Notes: generated by a model from the letters alone, not told the origin. A stretch of 64,000 nt of DNA from Azonexus hydrophilus (GCF_001956855.1 NZ_MTHD01000004.1:124001-188000), one strand, 5' to 3'; counted from the stretch's first letter, positions 1-9,220 are shown. Translations and numbers: made by a program.

Positions 1-1
1 T

Positions 2-1678
2 GGCGCCTACGTCCGCGAGCATTTCTTCAACACGCCGGAACTGCGTGAACTGATTGCTGACTGGACCGACGACGATGTCTGGAACCTGAACCGCGGCGGC
101 CACGACATCTTCAAGATCTTCGCCGCCTACAACGCCGCCGTGACCCACAAGGGCGCCCCGACGCTGATCCTGGCTAAGACCATCAAGGGCTTCGGCATGG
201 GCCAGGCCGGCGAGGCAATGAACATTTCCCACCAGCAGAAGAAGATGGACAAGGAGCAGATCGCCCGCTTCCGCGACCGCTTCGGCCTGCCGGTGCCGGA
301 CGACAAGCTCGAAGAACTGCCCTACCTGACCTTCGCACCGGAATCGGAAGAATACAAGTACATGCAGGCGCGCCGTGCCGCGCTCGGCGGTTACCTGCCG
401 CAGCGCCGGCGCAAGGCCGAGCCGCTGGCGATCCCGTCGCTCGACAGCTTTGCCGCACTGCTCAAGGCATCCGGCGAAGGCCGCGAACTGTCCACGACGA
501 TGGCCATCGTCCGCATCATGAACATGCTGCTGAAGGACAAGAACGTCGGCAAGAACGTCGTGCCAATCGTGCCGGACGAGTCTCGCACCTTCGGCATGGA
601 AGGCATGTTCCGCTCGGTCGGCATCTGGAACCAGCAAGGCCAGAACTACGTGCCGGAAGACCACGACCAGCTGATGTTCTACAAGGAATCGAAGACCGGC
701 CAGGTGCTGCAGGAAGGCATCAACGAGTCGGGCGCGATGAGCGACTGGATCGCCGCCGCCACGTCGTACTCGGTGCATAACGTCCAGACCATTCCGTTCT
801 ACATCTGCTACTCGATGTTCGGCATGCAGCGCGTCCTCGACCTGTGCTGGGCGGCTGGCGACCAGCGCGCCCGCGGCTTCCTGATCGGCGGGACCGCCGG
901 CCGTACGACGCTGAACGGCGAAGGCCTGCAGCACGAAGACGGCCACAGCCTGATCCTGTCCAACCTGATCCCGAACTGCATCTCCTACGATCCGACCTTC
1001 CAGTACGAAGTCGCCGTCATCGCCCAGGACGGCATGCGCCGGATGTTCCAGGAACAGGAAGACGTCTTCTATTACCTGACGGTGATGAACGAAAACTACG
1101 AGCACCCGGAAATGCCGGTCGGTTCGGAAGCCGACATCATCAAGGGCATGTACTCGTTCAGGAAGGGCGCCGACGCCACCGGTCCGCGCGTGCAACTGCT
1201 CGGCTCCGGCACCATCTTCCGCGAAGTCATCGCCGCCGCCGACCTGCTCAAGCAGGACTGGGGCGTCGAGTCCGACCTGTGGGGTTGCAGCAGCATGAAC
1301 GAACTGGCGCGCAACGGTATCGACACCCAGCGCTGGAACATGCTGCATCCGCTGGAAGAACCGAAACTGTCGCACGTCGAACAGAAACTGGCTGGAGCCA
1401 AGGGCCCGGTCATCGCTTCGACCGACTACATCAAGCTGTTCTCCGAGCAGATCCGTCCCTTCGTCAAGGCGCCGTACGTGACGCTGGGCACCGATGGTTT
1501 TGGCCGCTCCGACACCCGCGAGAAGCTGCGTCATTTCTTCGAAGTCGATCGTCACTGGGTGACGCTGGCTGCCCTCAAGGCACTGGCCGACAACGGCGAA
1601 ATCAAGCGCGAAGTCGTCGCCGCCGCCCTGGTCAAGTACAACCTTGACCCGAACAAACCCAACCCGATGTCGGTTTAA
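2..1678 (+). CDS. aceE: Pyruvate dehydrogenase E1 component (AceE), 5' truncated
   Basis: The reading frame is open from the left edge (first full codon at base 2) and gives 558 residues, roughly the C-terminal 60 percent of an AceE of about 890 residues. It decarboxylates pyruvate with thiamine diphosphate and acetylates the lipoyl groups of AceF. Homodimeric-type E1 landmarks are the KTIKGFGMG stretch near residue 60, the ESRTFGMEGMF segment and the LNGEGLQHEDGHS region. The gene ends 14 bases before aceF, with GGGAGAG just ahead of the next start, so the three genes form one operon. The true start lies outside the window. Identity is firm from sequence and context. Confidence 0.97.
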   Translation, partial: GAYVREHFFNTPELRELIADWTDDDVWNLNRGGHDIFKIFAAYNAAVTHKGAPTLILAKTIKGFGMGQAGEAMNISHQQKKMDKEQIARFRDRFGLPVPDDKLEELPYLTFAPESEEYKYMQARRAALGGYLPQRRRKAEPLAIPSLDSFAALLKASGEGRELSTTMAIVRIMNMLLKDKNVGKNVVPIVPDESRTFGMEGMFRSVGIWNQQGQNYVPEDHDQLMFYKESKTGQVLQEGINESGAMSDWIAAATSYSVHNVQTIPFYICYSMFGMQRVLDLCWAAGDQRARGFLIGGTAGRTTLNGEGLQHEDGHSLILSNLIPNCISYDPTFQYEVAVIAQDGMRRMFQEQEDVFYYLTVMNENYEHPEMPVGSEADIIKGMYSFRKGADATGPRVQLLGSGTIFREVIAAADLLKQDWGVESDLWGCSSMNELARNGIDTQRWNMLHPLEEPKLSHVEQKLAGAKGPVIASTDYIKLFSEQIRPFVKAPYVTLGTDGFGRSDTREKLRHFFEVDRHWVTLAALKALADNGEIKREVVAAALVKYNLDPNKPNPMSV

Positions 1679-1692
1679 CAGGGAGAGACAAC

Positions 1693-3321
1693 ATGAGCCA
1701 GATCATTGAAGTCAAAGTCCCGGACATTGGCGATTTCGACAGCGTTCCGGTCATCGACCTGTTCGTGAAGGTCGGCGACAGCATCAAGGTCGACGACGCG
1801 ATTGCCACCCTCGAATCCGACAAGGCGACGATGGACGTACCGTCCACTGTCGCCGGCGTCGTCAAGGAAGTTTTGGTGCAGGTCGGTTCCAAGGTCAGCG
1901 AAGGTGTCGTGCTGATCAAGGTCGAAGCCGGCGCAGCCGCCGCTGCGCCAGCACCGCAAGCTGCAGCCCCGGCGCCCGCCCCCGCTCCCGCTGCCGTCGC
2001 AGCACCGGTTGCCGCCCCGGCAGCGGCTGGTGGTGTGGTCGAAGTCAAGGTGCCGGATATCGGCGATTTCGCCGAAGTCCCGGTCATCGAGCTATACGTC
2101 AAGGTGGGCGACAACATCAAGGTCGACGATGCGATCGCCACCCTCGAATCCGACAAGGCAACGATGGATGTTCCGTCCACCGTCGCCGGCACGGTCAAGG
2201 AAGTGCTGGTCCAGATCGGTTCCAAGGTCGGCGAAGGCACGGTACTGATCAAGGTTGAAAGCGGCGCTGCACCAGCTGCTGCCGCACCGCAGGCTGCTGC
2301 ACCGGCACCTGCACCGGCCGCCGCCGCGCCAGTTTCTGCCCCGGCCAGCACGTCGACCGCAGCAGCCGCACCGGCTGCGCTGGCACCGGCGCTGCCGATC
2401 GGCTCGAAGGTTCACGCCTCGCCGTCGATCCGCGCCTATGCCCGCGAACTCGGTGTCGATCTGGCCAAGGTAGCAGCCACCGGTCCGAAAGGCCGCATCG
2501 TCAAGGAAGACCTGACCAAGTACGTCAAGGGCGTGATGTCCGGTGCCAGCGCTGCCCCGGCCGCTGCCGGCGCCAGCCTCGGCGGCGGGCTTGATCTGCT
2601 GCCGTGGCCGAAGGTCGATTTCGCCAAGTTCGGCGAGATCGAAGTCAAGCCGCTGTCGCGGATCAAGAAGATTTCCGGTCAGAACCTGTCGCGCAACTGG
2701 GTGATGATCCCGGCCGTGACCTACCACGAAGATGCCGACATCACCGACCTCGAAGCTTTCCGCGTCCAGTTGAACAAGGAAAACGAGAAGTCCGGCAACA
2801 AGCTGACCATGCTCGCTTTCCTGGTCAAGGCCTGCGTCAAGGCGATGCAGCGCTTCCCGGAATTCAATGCCTCGCTGGATGGCGACAACCTGGTGCTGAA
2901 GAAGTACTTCAACATCGGCTTCGCCGCCGACACGCCGAACGGCCTGGTCGTCCCGGTGATCAAGAACGCCGACAAGAAGGGCGTTTTCGAGATTGCCAAG
3001 GAATCCGGCGAGCTGGCCAAGCTGGCCCGTGACGGCAAACTGAAGCCGGCCGACATGTCCGGTGCCTGCTTCACCATTTCCAGCCTGGGCGGTATCGGCG
3101 GCACCTACTTCGCGCCGATTGTGAACGCGCCGGAAGTCGCCATCCTCGGCGTCAACAAGTCGGCCATGAAGCCGGTCTGGGACGGCAAGCAATTCGTGCC
3201 GCGCCTGACCCTGCCGCTATCGCTGACCGCCGACCACCGCGTCATCGATGGCGCGCTGGCGACCCGCTTCAACGTCTATGTCGCCGAACTGCTGGCCGAC
3301 ATGCGCCGCATGATCGTTTAA
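1693..3321 (+). CDS. aceF: Dihydrolipoyl acetyltransferase E2 of pyruvate dehydrogenase, two lipoyl domains
   Basis: A 542-residue E2 core enzyme that passes acetyl groups from lipoyl-lysine to CoA. Order of parts: lipoyl domain 1 (residues 1-80, lysine 44 in ESDKATMDV), Ala/Pro linker (82-116), lipoyl domain 2 (117-192, lysine 157), second Ala/Pro linker (193-237), peripheral-subunit-binding domain (about 242-281), then the catalytic domain to the end with the DHRVIDGA active-site motif. The two lipoyl domains are nearly identical to each other and to the one at the start of lpdA, also at DNA level. The start ATG follows GGGAGAG. An uptake-like 10-mer sits in the second linker (2352..2361). 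Confidence 0.97.
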   Translation: MSQIIEVKVPDIGDFDSVPVIDLFVKVGDSIKVDDAIATLESDKATMDVPSTVAGVVKEVLVQVGSKVSEGVVLIKVEAGAAAAAPAPQAAAPAPAPAPAAVAAPVAAPAAAGGVVEVKVPDIGDFAEVPVIELYVKVGDNIKVDDAIATLESDKATMDVPSTVAGTVKEVLVQIGSKVGEGTVLIKVESGAAPAAAAPQAAAPAPAPAAAAPVSAPASTSTAAAAPAALAPALPIGSKVHASPSIRAYARELGVDLAKVAATGPKGRIVKEDLTKYVKGVMSGASAAPAAAGASLGGGLDLLPWPKVDFAKFGEIEVKPLSRIKKISGQNLSRNWVMIPAVTYHEDADITDLEAFRVQLNKENEKSGNKLTMLAFLVKACVKAMQRFPEFNASLDGDNLVLKKYFNIGFAADTPNGLVVPVIKNADKKGVFEIAKESGELAKLARDGKLKPADMSGACFTISSLGGIGGTYFAPIVNAPEVAILGVNKSAMKPVWDGKQFVPRLTLPLSLTADHRVIDGALATRFNVYVAELLADMRRMIV

Positions 3322-3331
3322 GGGGAACGCG

Positions 3332-5098
3332 ATGAGCCAGATTATTGAAGTCAAGGTCCCCGACATCGGCGATTTCGCCGAAGTGCCGGTCATCGAGCTG
3401 TTCGTCAAGGTGGGCGACAGCATCAAGGTCGACGAGGCCATCGTCACGCTGGAATCCGACAAGGCGACGATGGATGTACCGTCGCCGGTCGACGGCGTGG
3501 TCAAGGAAGTGCTGGTCCAGCTCGGCGCCAAGGTGGCCGAGGGCAGCCTGCTGATCAAGGTCGAAACCGGCGCCGCAGCCGCAGCGAGTGCTCCAGCCCC
3601 GGCCGCCGCGCCGGTCGCCGCTCCCGTTGCCGCACCGAGCGCTGCCAGCCATGGCGGCTCGGCCGATCTCGAATGCGAGATGCTGGTCCTCGGCGCCGGC
3701 CCCGGCGGCTATTCCGCCGCCTTCCGCTCAGCCGATCTGGGCATGAAAACGATCATCGTCGAGCGTTACGCAACGCTTGGCGGCGTCTGCCTGAACGTCG
3801 GCTGCATCCCGTCGAAGGCGCTGCTGCACGTCACCGCCGTCATGGACGAAAGCAGCCACCTGGCCGATGCCGGCGTCAGCTTTGCCGCACCGCAGGTCGA
3901 TATCGACAAGCTGCGCGCGCACAAGGAAAAGGTCGTCGGCAAACTGACCGGCGGTCTGGCCGGCATGGCCAAGGGGCGCAAGGTCGACATCGTCCGCGGC
4001 TACGGTCACTTCCTCGATCCGCACCATATTGAAGTCGAGGAAACCACCGGCAACGGGCAGGAAAAGACCGGCGCCAAGAAGGTCATCAAGTTCCAGAAGT
4101 GCATCATCGCCGCCGGTTCGGCCGCCGTGCATCTGCCCTTCATCCCGCGCGACCCGCGCATCGTCGACTCGACCGGCGCACTCGAACTGCGTTTTGTCCC
4201 GGAGAAGATGCTGGTCATCGGTGGCGGCATCATCGGCCTGGAAATGGCCACGGTGTATTCGACGCTGGGCGCCAAGGTCGATGTCGTCGAAATGGCCGAC
4301 GCGCTGATGCAAGGTCCGGATCGCGACGCGGTCAAGGTCTGGGAAAAGCTGAACCTGTCGCGTTTCGACAAGATCATGCTGAAGACCAAGACGGTTGCGG
4401 TCGACGCCAAGGACGACGGACTTTACGTCAAGTTCGAAGGTGAAGGCGCGCCAAGCGAACCGGTCAAGTACGACATGATCCTGCAGGCTGCAGGCCGTGC
4501 GCCGAACGGCAAGAAGTTCGCCGCCGACAAGGCCGGTGTCATCGTCGACGAACGCGGTTTCATCCCGGTCGATGCCCAGATGCGCACCAACGTCCCGCAC
4601 ATCTTCGCCATCGGCGATCTGGTCGGCCAGCCGATGCTCGCCCACAAGGCGGTGCATGAGGCGCACGTTGCCGCCGAAGTCGCCGCCGGCCAGAAATCGG
4701 CCTTCGATGTCCAGGTCATCCCCGGCGTCGCCTACACCCACCCGGAAGTCGCGTGGGTTGGCTACACCGAAGACCAGGCCAAGAAGGAAGGGCGCAAGGT
4801 CGAAACGTCGAAATTCCCGTGGGCCGCTTCCGGTCGCGCCATCGCCAACGGTGCCGACTACGGCTTCACCAAGCTGATCTTCGATGCCGAAACGCACCGC
4901 ATCATCGGCGGCGCCATCGTCGGCCCGTCGGCTGGCGACATGATCGGCGAAGTCTGCCTGGCGATCGAGATGGGTTGCGATGCCGTCGATATCGGCAAGA
5001 CCATCCACCCGCACCCGACACTCGGCGAATCGATCGGCATGGCCGCCGAAATCGCCCACGGCACTTGCACGGACGTTCCGCCGCCGCGCAAGAAGTAA
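3332..5098 (+). CDS. lpdA: Dihydrolipoamide dehydrogenase E3 with N-terminal lipoyl domain
   Basis: A 588-residue flavoprotein that reoxidises dihydrolipoamide with NAD+. It is longer than the classical E3 of about 475 residues because residues 1-80 are a complete lipoyl domain (lysine 44), joined by an Ala/Pro linker (82-109). The FAD-binding LGAGPGGYSAA motif starts near 119, the redox disulfide is C153/C158 in GGVCLNVGCIPSK, the NAD motif GGGIIGLEM lies near 295, and the C-terminal HPHPTLGES holds the catalytic histidine. The lipoylated E3 form is known from Neisseria and other betaproteobacteria. It starts 10 bases after aceF behind GGGGA and is followed by a terminator. Confidence 0.97.
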   Translation: MSQIIEVKVPDIGDFAEVPVIELFVKVGDSIKVDEAIVTLESDKATMDVPSPVDGVVKEVLVQLGAKVAEGSLLIKVETGAAAAASAPAPAAAPVAAPVAAPSAASHGGSADLECEMLVLGAGPGGYSAAFRSADLGMKTIIVERYATLGGVCLNVGCIPSKALLHVTAVMDESSHLADAGVSFAAPQVDIDKLRAHKEKVVGKLTGGLAGMAKGRKVDIVRGYGHFLDPHHIEVEETTGNGQEKTGAKKVIKFQKCIIAAGSAAVHLPFIPRDPRIVDSTGALELRFVPEKMLVIGGGIIGLEMATVYSTLGAKVDVVEMADALMQGPDRDAVKVWEKLNLSRFDKIMLKTKTVAVDAKDDGLYVKFEGEGAPSEPVKYDMILQAAGRAPNGKKFAADKAGVIVDERGFIPVDAQMRTNVPHIFAIGDLVGQPMLAHKAVHEAHVAAEVAAGQKSAFDVQVIPGVAYTHPEVAWVGYTEDQAKKEGRKVETSKFPWAASGRAIANGADYGFTKLIFDAETHRIIGGAIVGPSAGDMIGEVCLAIEMGCDAVDIGKTIHPHPTLGESIGMAAEIAHGTCTDVPPPRKK

Positions 5099-5141
5099 GG
5101 TCCTCTGCGTTACGCTAAGTTGTTGTTTTAGCGTTCGTCTT

Positions 5142-5171
5142 GGGCGACGGCTAACGCCGTCGCCCTTTTTT
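5142..5171 (+). terminator. Intrinsic terminator of the aceEF-lpdA operon
   Basis: A perfect 10-bp stem, GGGCGACGGC and GCCGTCGCCC, with a TAAC loop is followed at once by six T residues. It lies 43 bases after the lpdA stop and 16 bases before the next gene. Confidence 0.93.
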
Positions 5172-5187
5172 ATGCTAAAAACGGCGG

Positions 5188-5679
5188 ATGCCCAATACCG
5201 CCCATCCCCCCCGCCGCTCCGCAGCAGAACAGGCCCGCCTTGAAGCCACGCTGCGCGACATGTTCGAACACCGCATCTGCTTTAATGAAGTGCTTGGCCT
5301 GAAGGTCGTCTCCTTCGATCCAGCCGCAGCCCGCCTTGAATTCGCCATGCGGCCCGAACTGATCGGCCATTACCTGCATGGCCGCCTGCACGGCGGCGTG
5401 ATTGCCGCCGCCCTCGATACCGTCGGCGGCTTTGCCGCGGTCGTCGGCATCGCCGAAAAGTTTTCCAGCGAATCCGCCGAACAGGTCGCGCACCGCTTCG
5501 GCCGCATCGGCACCATCGACCTGCGCACCGACTTCCTGCACCAGGGCATCGGCAAGACATTCACGGCCACCGGGCGGATCACCCGCCTCGGCGGCCGCAT
5601 CGCGTCGATCCAGATGACGCTGGAGAACGAAACCGGCCTGCTGATCGCGACCGGCAGCGCCGCCTACGTCGTCAGTTAA
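5188..5679 (+). CDS. Hotdog-fold thioesterase family protein
   Basis: A 163-residue protein with the hotdog thioesterase pattern: a helix holding GRLHGGVIAAALDTVGG (about residues 56-72) followed by the beta strands TIDLRTDFLHQG and FTATGRITRLGGRIA. The HGG motif is typical of PaaI/YbgC-like acyl-CoA thioesterases, so hydrolysis of an acyl-CoA is likely, but the substrate cannot be read from the sequence. It starts just after the operon terminator and therefore probably has its own promoter. Its stop codon overlaps the stop of the convergent ppk2 gene by four bases. Confidence 0.8.
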   Translation: MPNTAHPPRRSAAEQARLEATLRDMFEHRICFNEVLGLKVVSFDPAAARLEFAMRPELIGHYLHGRLHGGVIAAALDTVGGFAAVVGIAEKFSSESAEQVAHRFGRIGTIDLRTDFLHQGIGKTFTATGRITRLGGRIASIQMTLENETGLLIATGSAAYVVS

Positions 5680-6785
5680 ATCAGCGCCACCGACTGCTCG
5701 CCGCGCTCATACACCACGTTGGCGCGACCGACGATCAGCGGATCGAGATTGCCGATCCGCGCCGTATCCTTGTTCGTGTACGGCAACTTGTGCAGGACGT
5801 AGCGCAAGGCATTCAGCCGTGCCCGTTTCTTGCAGTTCGACTTGATCACCGTCCATGGCGAATCCGCCGTGTCGGTGTGGAAGAACATCGCTTCCTTGGC
5901 CTTGGTGTAGTCGTGCCACTTGTCGAGCGAAGCCATGTCGATCGGTGACAATTTCCATTGCTTGAGCGGATGCACCTTGCGCTCGCGGAAGCGGCGGCGC
6001 TGCTCTTCCTGGCTGACCGAGAACCAGAACTTGATCAGGTGCGTGCCGTTCCTGACCAGCATGCGCTCGAACTCCGGCGCCTGACGGACGAATTCGCCAT
6101 ATTCCTGATCGGTGCAGAAACCCATGACCCGTTCAACACCGGCCCGGTTATACCAGGAGCGGTCGAACAGCACGATTTCACCATTGGTCGGCAGATGCTG
6201 CACGTAGCGCTGGAAATACCATTGGCCACGTTCCATCTCGGACGGCTTTTCCAGCGCGACAACACGGGCGCCCCGCGGGTTCAGATGCTCCATGAAACGC
6301 TTGATCGTGCCCCCCTTGCCCGCTGCGTCGCGGCCTTCGAACAGGATCACCACCTTCTGCCCGGTTTCCTTGACCCAGGCCTGCAGCTTCAGCAACTCGA
6401 CCTGCAGCCGGTATTTCTGGCGCTCGTAGTTGCTGCGCTGCATCAGATTCTTGTAGGGATAGCCCCCTTCGCGCCAGTCCTTGGCCAGCTCCTCATCGGG
6501 ATTGACAATGGCGTCGTCGACGACGATACGCTTCTGCTTGAGCAGGCTCTTCAGCATCAGCAGCGCTTCCTCGTCCGGCGAATTGGCGAGGATATCGCGC
6601 ATCGCCGCCATTTTTGCCTCTTGCGCGGCGTCGACCGCAGCATGCACGGTGAACCCCTCGATCCCGGCCGGCGTCTGCACCGGCGGCACATCGCCGCTGG
6701 CCACCGGGCGCTTGCGGGTCGTGCGGGTACGAGGTGCGGGAGTTGCGGTCGACGGTGCAACCGTCTTCTTTTTCGCGGTAACCAT
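5676..6785 (-). CDS. ppk2: Polyphosphate kinase 2 (PPK2 family)
   Basis: A 369-residue PPK2-type kinase that transfers phosphate between polyphosphate and nucleotides. The N-terminal 45 or so residues are low-complexity, rich in Lys, Thr, Pro and Arg. The Walker A-like FEGRDAAGKGGT lies near residues 149-160 and the Walker B/lid region LFDRSWYNRAGVERVMGF near 205-222. The HPLKQWKLSPID segment after the lid is also characteristic of the family. Whether it prefers making or using GTP/ATP cannot be told from motifs. It is convergent with the thioesterase. An uptake-like 10-mer lies at 6630..6639 and another at 6744..6753. Confidence 0.92.
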   Translation of the reverse strand: MVTAKKKTVAPSTATPAPRTRTTRKRPVASGDVPPVQTPAGIEGFTVHAAVDAAQEAKMAAMRDILANSPDEEALLMLKSLLKQKRIVVDDAIVNPDEELAKDWREGGYPYKNLMQRSNYERQKYRLQVELLKLQAWVKETGQKVVILFEGRDAAGKGGTIKRFMEHLNPRGARVVALEKPSEMERGQWYFQRYVQHLPTNGEIVLFDRSWYNRAGVERVMGFCTDQEYGEFVRQAPEFERMLVRNGTHLIKFWFSVSQEEQRRRFRERKVHPLKQWKLSPIDMASLDKWHDYTKAKEAMFFHTDTADSPWTVIKSNCKKRARLNALRYVLHKLPYTNKDTARIGNLDPLIVGRANVVYERGEQSVALI

Positions 6786-6843
6786 GAATGCCCCTTGTCG
6801 GCGTTGCCAAAGGGTCTATTTCACGCCGAAGGTCAGCGCTTGT

Positions 6844-7299
6844 CTAGTCCAGCAGTTCGACCGGAATCACCGCCCGCAGGACAGTCTGCGTCTCACCCCG
6901 GCGCAGACGGTTGCTCAGCCACCAGACGGCGCCCTTCTTGATGCTCCAGTCGGCTTCGTGGCCAGCCAGCAACAGCGACGCCAGATGCCCCAGCGACGGC
7001 TGATGACCGACGATCAGCACCGAACCCTGTGCGTCGGGCCAGCCGCTGGCAGCGATCAGTTCGGAAACGCAGGCTTCCGGTCCGATTTTCCGGTGGGTTT
7101 CAAAAGGCAGTTTCAAGGCTTCGGCAGTCTGCTGCGTCCGGATGGCCGGGCTGACGATGATGCGCATATCCTTCGGCTGATTCTCGTGCAACCACGCCGC
7201 CATGCGCCGGGCCTGGCGCTCGCCGCGTTCGGTCAAACGGCGCTTCATATCGTCTTCGCCATCTTCGGCTTCGGCATGACGCCACAGCAACAGATCCAT
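6844..7299 (-). CDS. sixA: Phosphohistidine phosphatase SixA
   Basis: A histidine-phosphatase-superfamily protein of 151 residues. It begins MDLLLWRHAEAED with the catalytic RHA motif and has a second histidine in VLIVGHQPSLGHLASLL. SixA removes phosphate from histidine on phosphotransfer domains or PTS proteins. I chose the ATG at 7299 because GGAGGT stands four bases before it; an upstream in-frame ATG at 7323 has no such site. It sits 58 bases upstream of ppk2 on the same strand and may be cotranscribed with it. Confidence 0.88.
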   Translation of the reverse strand: MDLLLWRHAEAEDGEDDMKRRLTERGERQARRMAAWLHENQPKDMRIIVSPAIRTQQTAEALKLPFETHRKIGPEACVSELIAASGWPDAQGSVLIVGHQPSLGHLASLLLAGHEADWSIKKGAVWWLSNRLRRGETQTVLRAVIPVELLD

Positions 7300-7369
7300 T
7301 CTGACCTCCGGAAAAGCCGGCATTATGTCACCCGGATGTTACCGCAGCATTTCAACCCGGCCCACAGCT

Positions 7370-7570
7370 TCAGGCAAACAGATCCGGTTGCGGTTCACGC
7401 AGGCTGTCGCGGCTCACCGTCAGGCGCACATTGACGCCCTTGCGGCCGATCGCATCGACGACCATCCGCCCGGCCCGGGCTTCGGCCACGACAATGACGT
7501 TACGCGTCCGGACCTTCGTCCGACCGACGTAGAGCGCCAGGCTACCGGGGGTGGGGATCCATTTGGGCAT
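7370..7570 (-). CDS. Small conserved-looking protein of unknown function
   Basis: A 66-residue reading frame beginning MPKWIPTPGSLALYVGRTKV and ending QPDLFA. It is basic, with a short beta-rich pattern (NVIVVAEARAGRMVVDAI, VNVRLTVS). Codon choice matches the neighbouring genes and it lies in the same direction just upstream of sixA, which supports a real gene. No clear ribosome binding site is visible before the ATG. I do not recognise the family. A random open frame in GC-rich DNA remains possible. Confidence 0.55.
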   Translation of the reverse strand: MPKWIPTPGSLALYVGRTKVRTRNVIVVAEARAGRMVVDAIGRKGVNVRLTVSRDSLREPQPDLFA

Positions 7571-7694
7571 GGCGCATGATAACGGTGCCGGAAAAAACTG
7601 TCAGCCCATACCTTGCCGGCACACGGTGCGACTTGACGCTCGCATGCCCCTGTCCCCATACTTGTGCGAAAACAGGAACGCGGAAGGAATCGCC

Positions 7695-7925
7695 ATGCAA
7701 GCCGAAAACAGCCAGGCCGCGGAAAGAAACGAAACGGCCAATGAGCTCTCGAAATTGTTTGCCATCGTTCAGGAAATGGGACGCAGGCTGGCCAACGAAA
7801 CCCATGGCGACGCCTATGACCTGGTCCGTGAACTGAACGAACTGCTGCACCAGACTCGTGCCAAGATCAAGCAGATCGAGGAACACCCGGAATTCAATTC
7901 CACTGACGATTTACCCCCGGCGTAA
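7695..7925 (+). CDS. Small helical protein of unknown function
   Basis: A 76-residue acidic protein predicted to be almost entirely helical (ELSKLFAIVQEMGRRLAN, AYDLVRELNELLHQTRAKIKQIEEHP), with a polar tail rich in Asp and Pro. The ATG at 7695 is preceded by GGAAGGA at suitable spacing; the longer open frame from 7551 has a non-protein-like start. No known domain is recognised. It stands alone between the minus-strand 66-residue gene and the convergent rsmJ gene. Confidence 0.65.
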   Translation: MQAENSQAAERNETANELSKLFAIVQEMGRRLANETHGDAYDLVRELNELLHQTRAKIKQIEEHPEFNSTDDLPPA

Positions 7926-7964
7926 GCACCCCGGCAGGTCACCCATCCCGTCTTGCCACGGCTG

Positions 7965-8741
7965 TCATGGCCTGGATTTCAGGGTCTTTCGCGCATAGAC
8001 ATCATACCGGCTGGATTTCCCCTCCAGCGCATAGCCAGGTAATGCACCATCGATGGCCGGCGCCTTGCGCGGCCGCTTGACGACCACACGATGCGTCGCC
8101 AGCGCCAGCGCCGCCTGCAACAATTGCGCAGCATCGTCGTCGGCACCGACCAGCGGCCGGAATACGCGCATTTCCTTTTTCACCAACGAGCTTTTCTCGC
8201 GGTGCGGAAACATCGGGTCGAGATAGATGACCTGGGGCGGCTCCAGCGACCAGTTCCGCATCAAATCGATGGCGTTGCCGAGGCACAAGTGCATGCGCCC
8301 GATGATCGGCCCCACTTCCGGGTCGGCAACGGCACGCGCCATGCCGTCGGCGAGCAAGGCGCCAACCAGTGGATTGCGCTCGACCAGCGTGACGCTGCAA
8401 CCCAGTTGGGCGAGCAGAAAGGCATCGCGACCCAAGCCCGCCGTGGCATCGAGAACCGTCGGGCGTACGCCCGGCTGGATACCGACCGCCTTGGCGATCA
8501 TCTGGCCGCTGCCACCGCCATGCTGACGGCGATGCGCCACCGCGCCCTCGAGGAAATCGACGCGCACCGGGCCGGACGCCCCTGCCCCGAGTTCCTGCAA
8601 CTGCAAGCCATCAGCCCCCAGTTGCAAGGCAAACCCGGCCTCACCGGTTTGCGGCAGGCCAAGCGCTTCGGCCAGCGCGACCACCCTGCCCGCAAACGCC
8701 GGCGCCAGGGCCTCGATGCGAACAGCCACGCTGCTGCTCAC
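7965..8741 (-). CDS. rsmJ: 16S rRNA (guanine1516-N2)-methyltransferase RsmJ
   Basis: A SAM-dependent methyltransferase of 258 residues that modifies G1516 of 16S rRNA. Family signs are the central [18 protein letters not shown] segment, the SAM motif [32 protein letters not shown], and [20 protein letters not shown] with the catalytic DPMFP. The open frame runs much further upstream, but that part overlaps the preceding small gene. The GTG at 8741 gives the expected family length and lies 10 bases after the stop of that gene, so the pair is probably translated together. Confidence 0.9.
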   Translation of the reverse strand: MSSSVAVRIEALAPAFAGRVVALAEALGLPQTGEAGFALQLGADGLQLQELGAGASGPVRVDFLEGAVAHRRQHGGGSGQMIAKAVGIQPGVRPTVLDATAGLGRDAFLLAQLGCSVTLVERNPLVGALLADGMARAVADPEVGPIIGRMHLCLGNAIDLMRNWSLEPPQVIYLDPMFPHREKSSLVKKEMRVFRPLVGADDDAAQLLQAALALATHRVVVKRPRKAPAIDGALPGYALEGKSSRYDVYARKTLKSRP

Positions 8742-8751
8742 AAGTCCGGCC

Positions 8752-8937
8752 TCAGAGTTCGGAGCTTGCCGCACCTGAAGGCATGGCGCTGGCAGCTTCT
8801 GCCGGGGGCGACGCCACGTCTGCCCCAGAATCCTCGCTGGCTTTGCCGGCCAGCTTCTGGCGGCGTTTCTCTTCCTGCTTGCTCTTCTTGGCGAGGTCTC
8901 TCTGGCGCTTTTCGAACTGGTAGTTTGGTTTGGCCAA
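8752..8937 (-). CDS. Small lysine/arginine-rich protein upstream of rsmJ
   Basis: A 61-residue protein, (M)[19 protein letters not shown], with a highly charged N-terminal half and an Ala/Ser/Pro-rich C-terminal half. The start is TTG at 8937, behind the strong site AGGAGG; the longer open frame through 9099 would run over the tRNA gene and is not credible. Proteins with this [13 protein letters not shown] opening are common as unnamed small proteins in betaproteobacteria, as far as I know. The function is unknown. It is the first gene of a two-gene unit with rsmJ. Confidence 0.75.
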   Translation of the reverse strand: MAKPNYQFEKRQRDLAKKSKQEEKRRQKLAGKASEDSGADVASPPAEAASAMPSGAASSEL

Positions 8938-9000
8938 GGGGCCTCCTCTGATCGCCGATATGGCGGAAGAACGGGTAAGTGGAAGCATGCCACAATGCAA

Positions 9001-9030
9001 AACGCCAACCGGGTGAGGGTTGGCGTTTTT
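9001..9030 (-). terminator. Hairpin terminator downstream of tRNA-Phe
   Basis: Perfect 10-bp inverted repeat AACGCCAACC / GGTTGGCGTT. On the minus strand, in the direction of tRNA-Phe transcription, it is followed by TTTTGC; on the plus strand by five T residues, so it could act both ways. Confidence 0.75.
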
Positions 9031-9054
9031 CCCTCGAATTTCGAGGGGGTGTTC

Positions 9055-9130
9055 TGGTGGCCAATCGCGGAATCGAACCACGGACACGCGGATTTTCAAT
9101 CCGCTGCTCTACCAACTGAGCTAATTGGCC
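9055..9130 (-). tRNA. tRNA-Phe (GAA)
   Basis: A 76-base cloverleaf on the minus strand with acceptor GGCCAAT/ATTGGCC, D-loop GCTCAGTTGGTAGAGC, anticodon stem CGGAT/ATCCG around the loop TTGAAAA (anticodon GAA), T-arm GTGGTTCGATTCCGC and an encoded CCA end. A near-consensus promoter lies directly upstream. Confidence 0.97.
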
Positions 9131-9143
9131 AAAAGGAGGGCGC

Positions 9144-9172
9144 ATTATAGCGAGGTGAATCGGGCTCCGCAA
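9144..9172 (-). promoter_or_regulatory. Sigma70-type promoter of tRNA-Phe
   Basis: On the minus strand TTGCGG (9167..9172) and TATAAT (9144..9149) are separated by exactly 17 bases. The -10 box lies 14 bases before the mature tRNA start. Confidence 0.82.
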
Positions 9173-9220
9173 GGACATATTGCATTTTTCAGGCACTCAC
9201 ACCCGCTGCAGCAGCGGATA

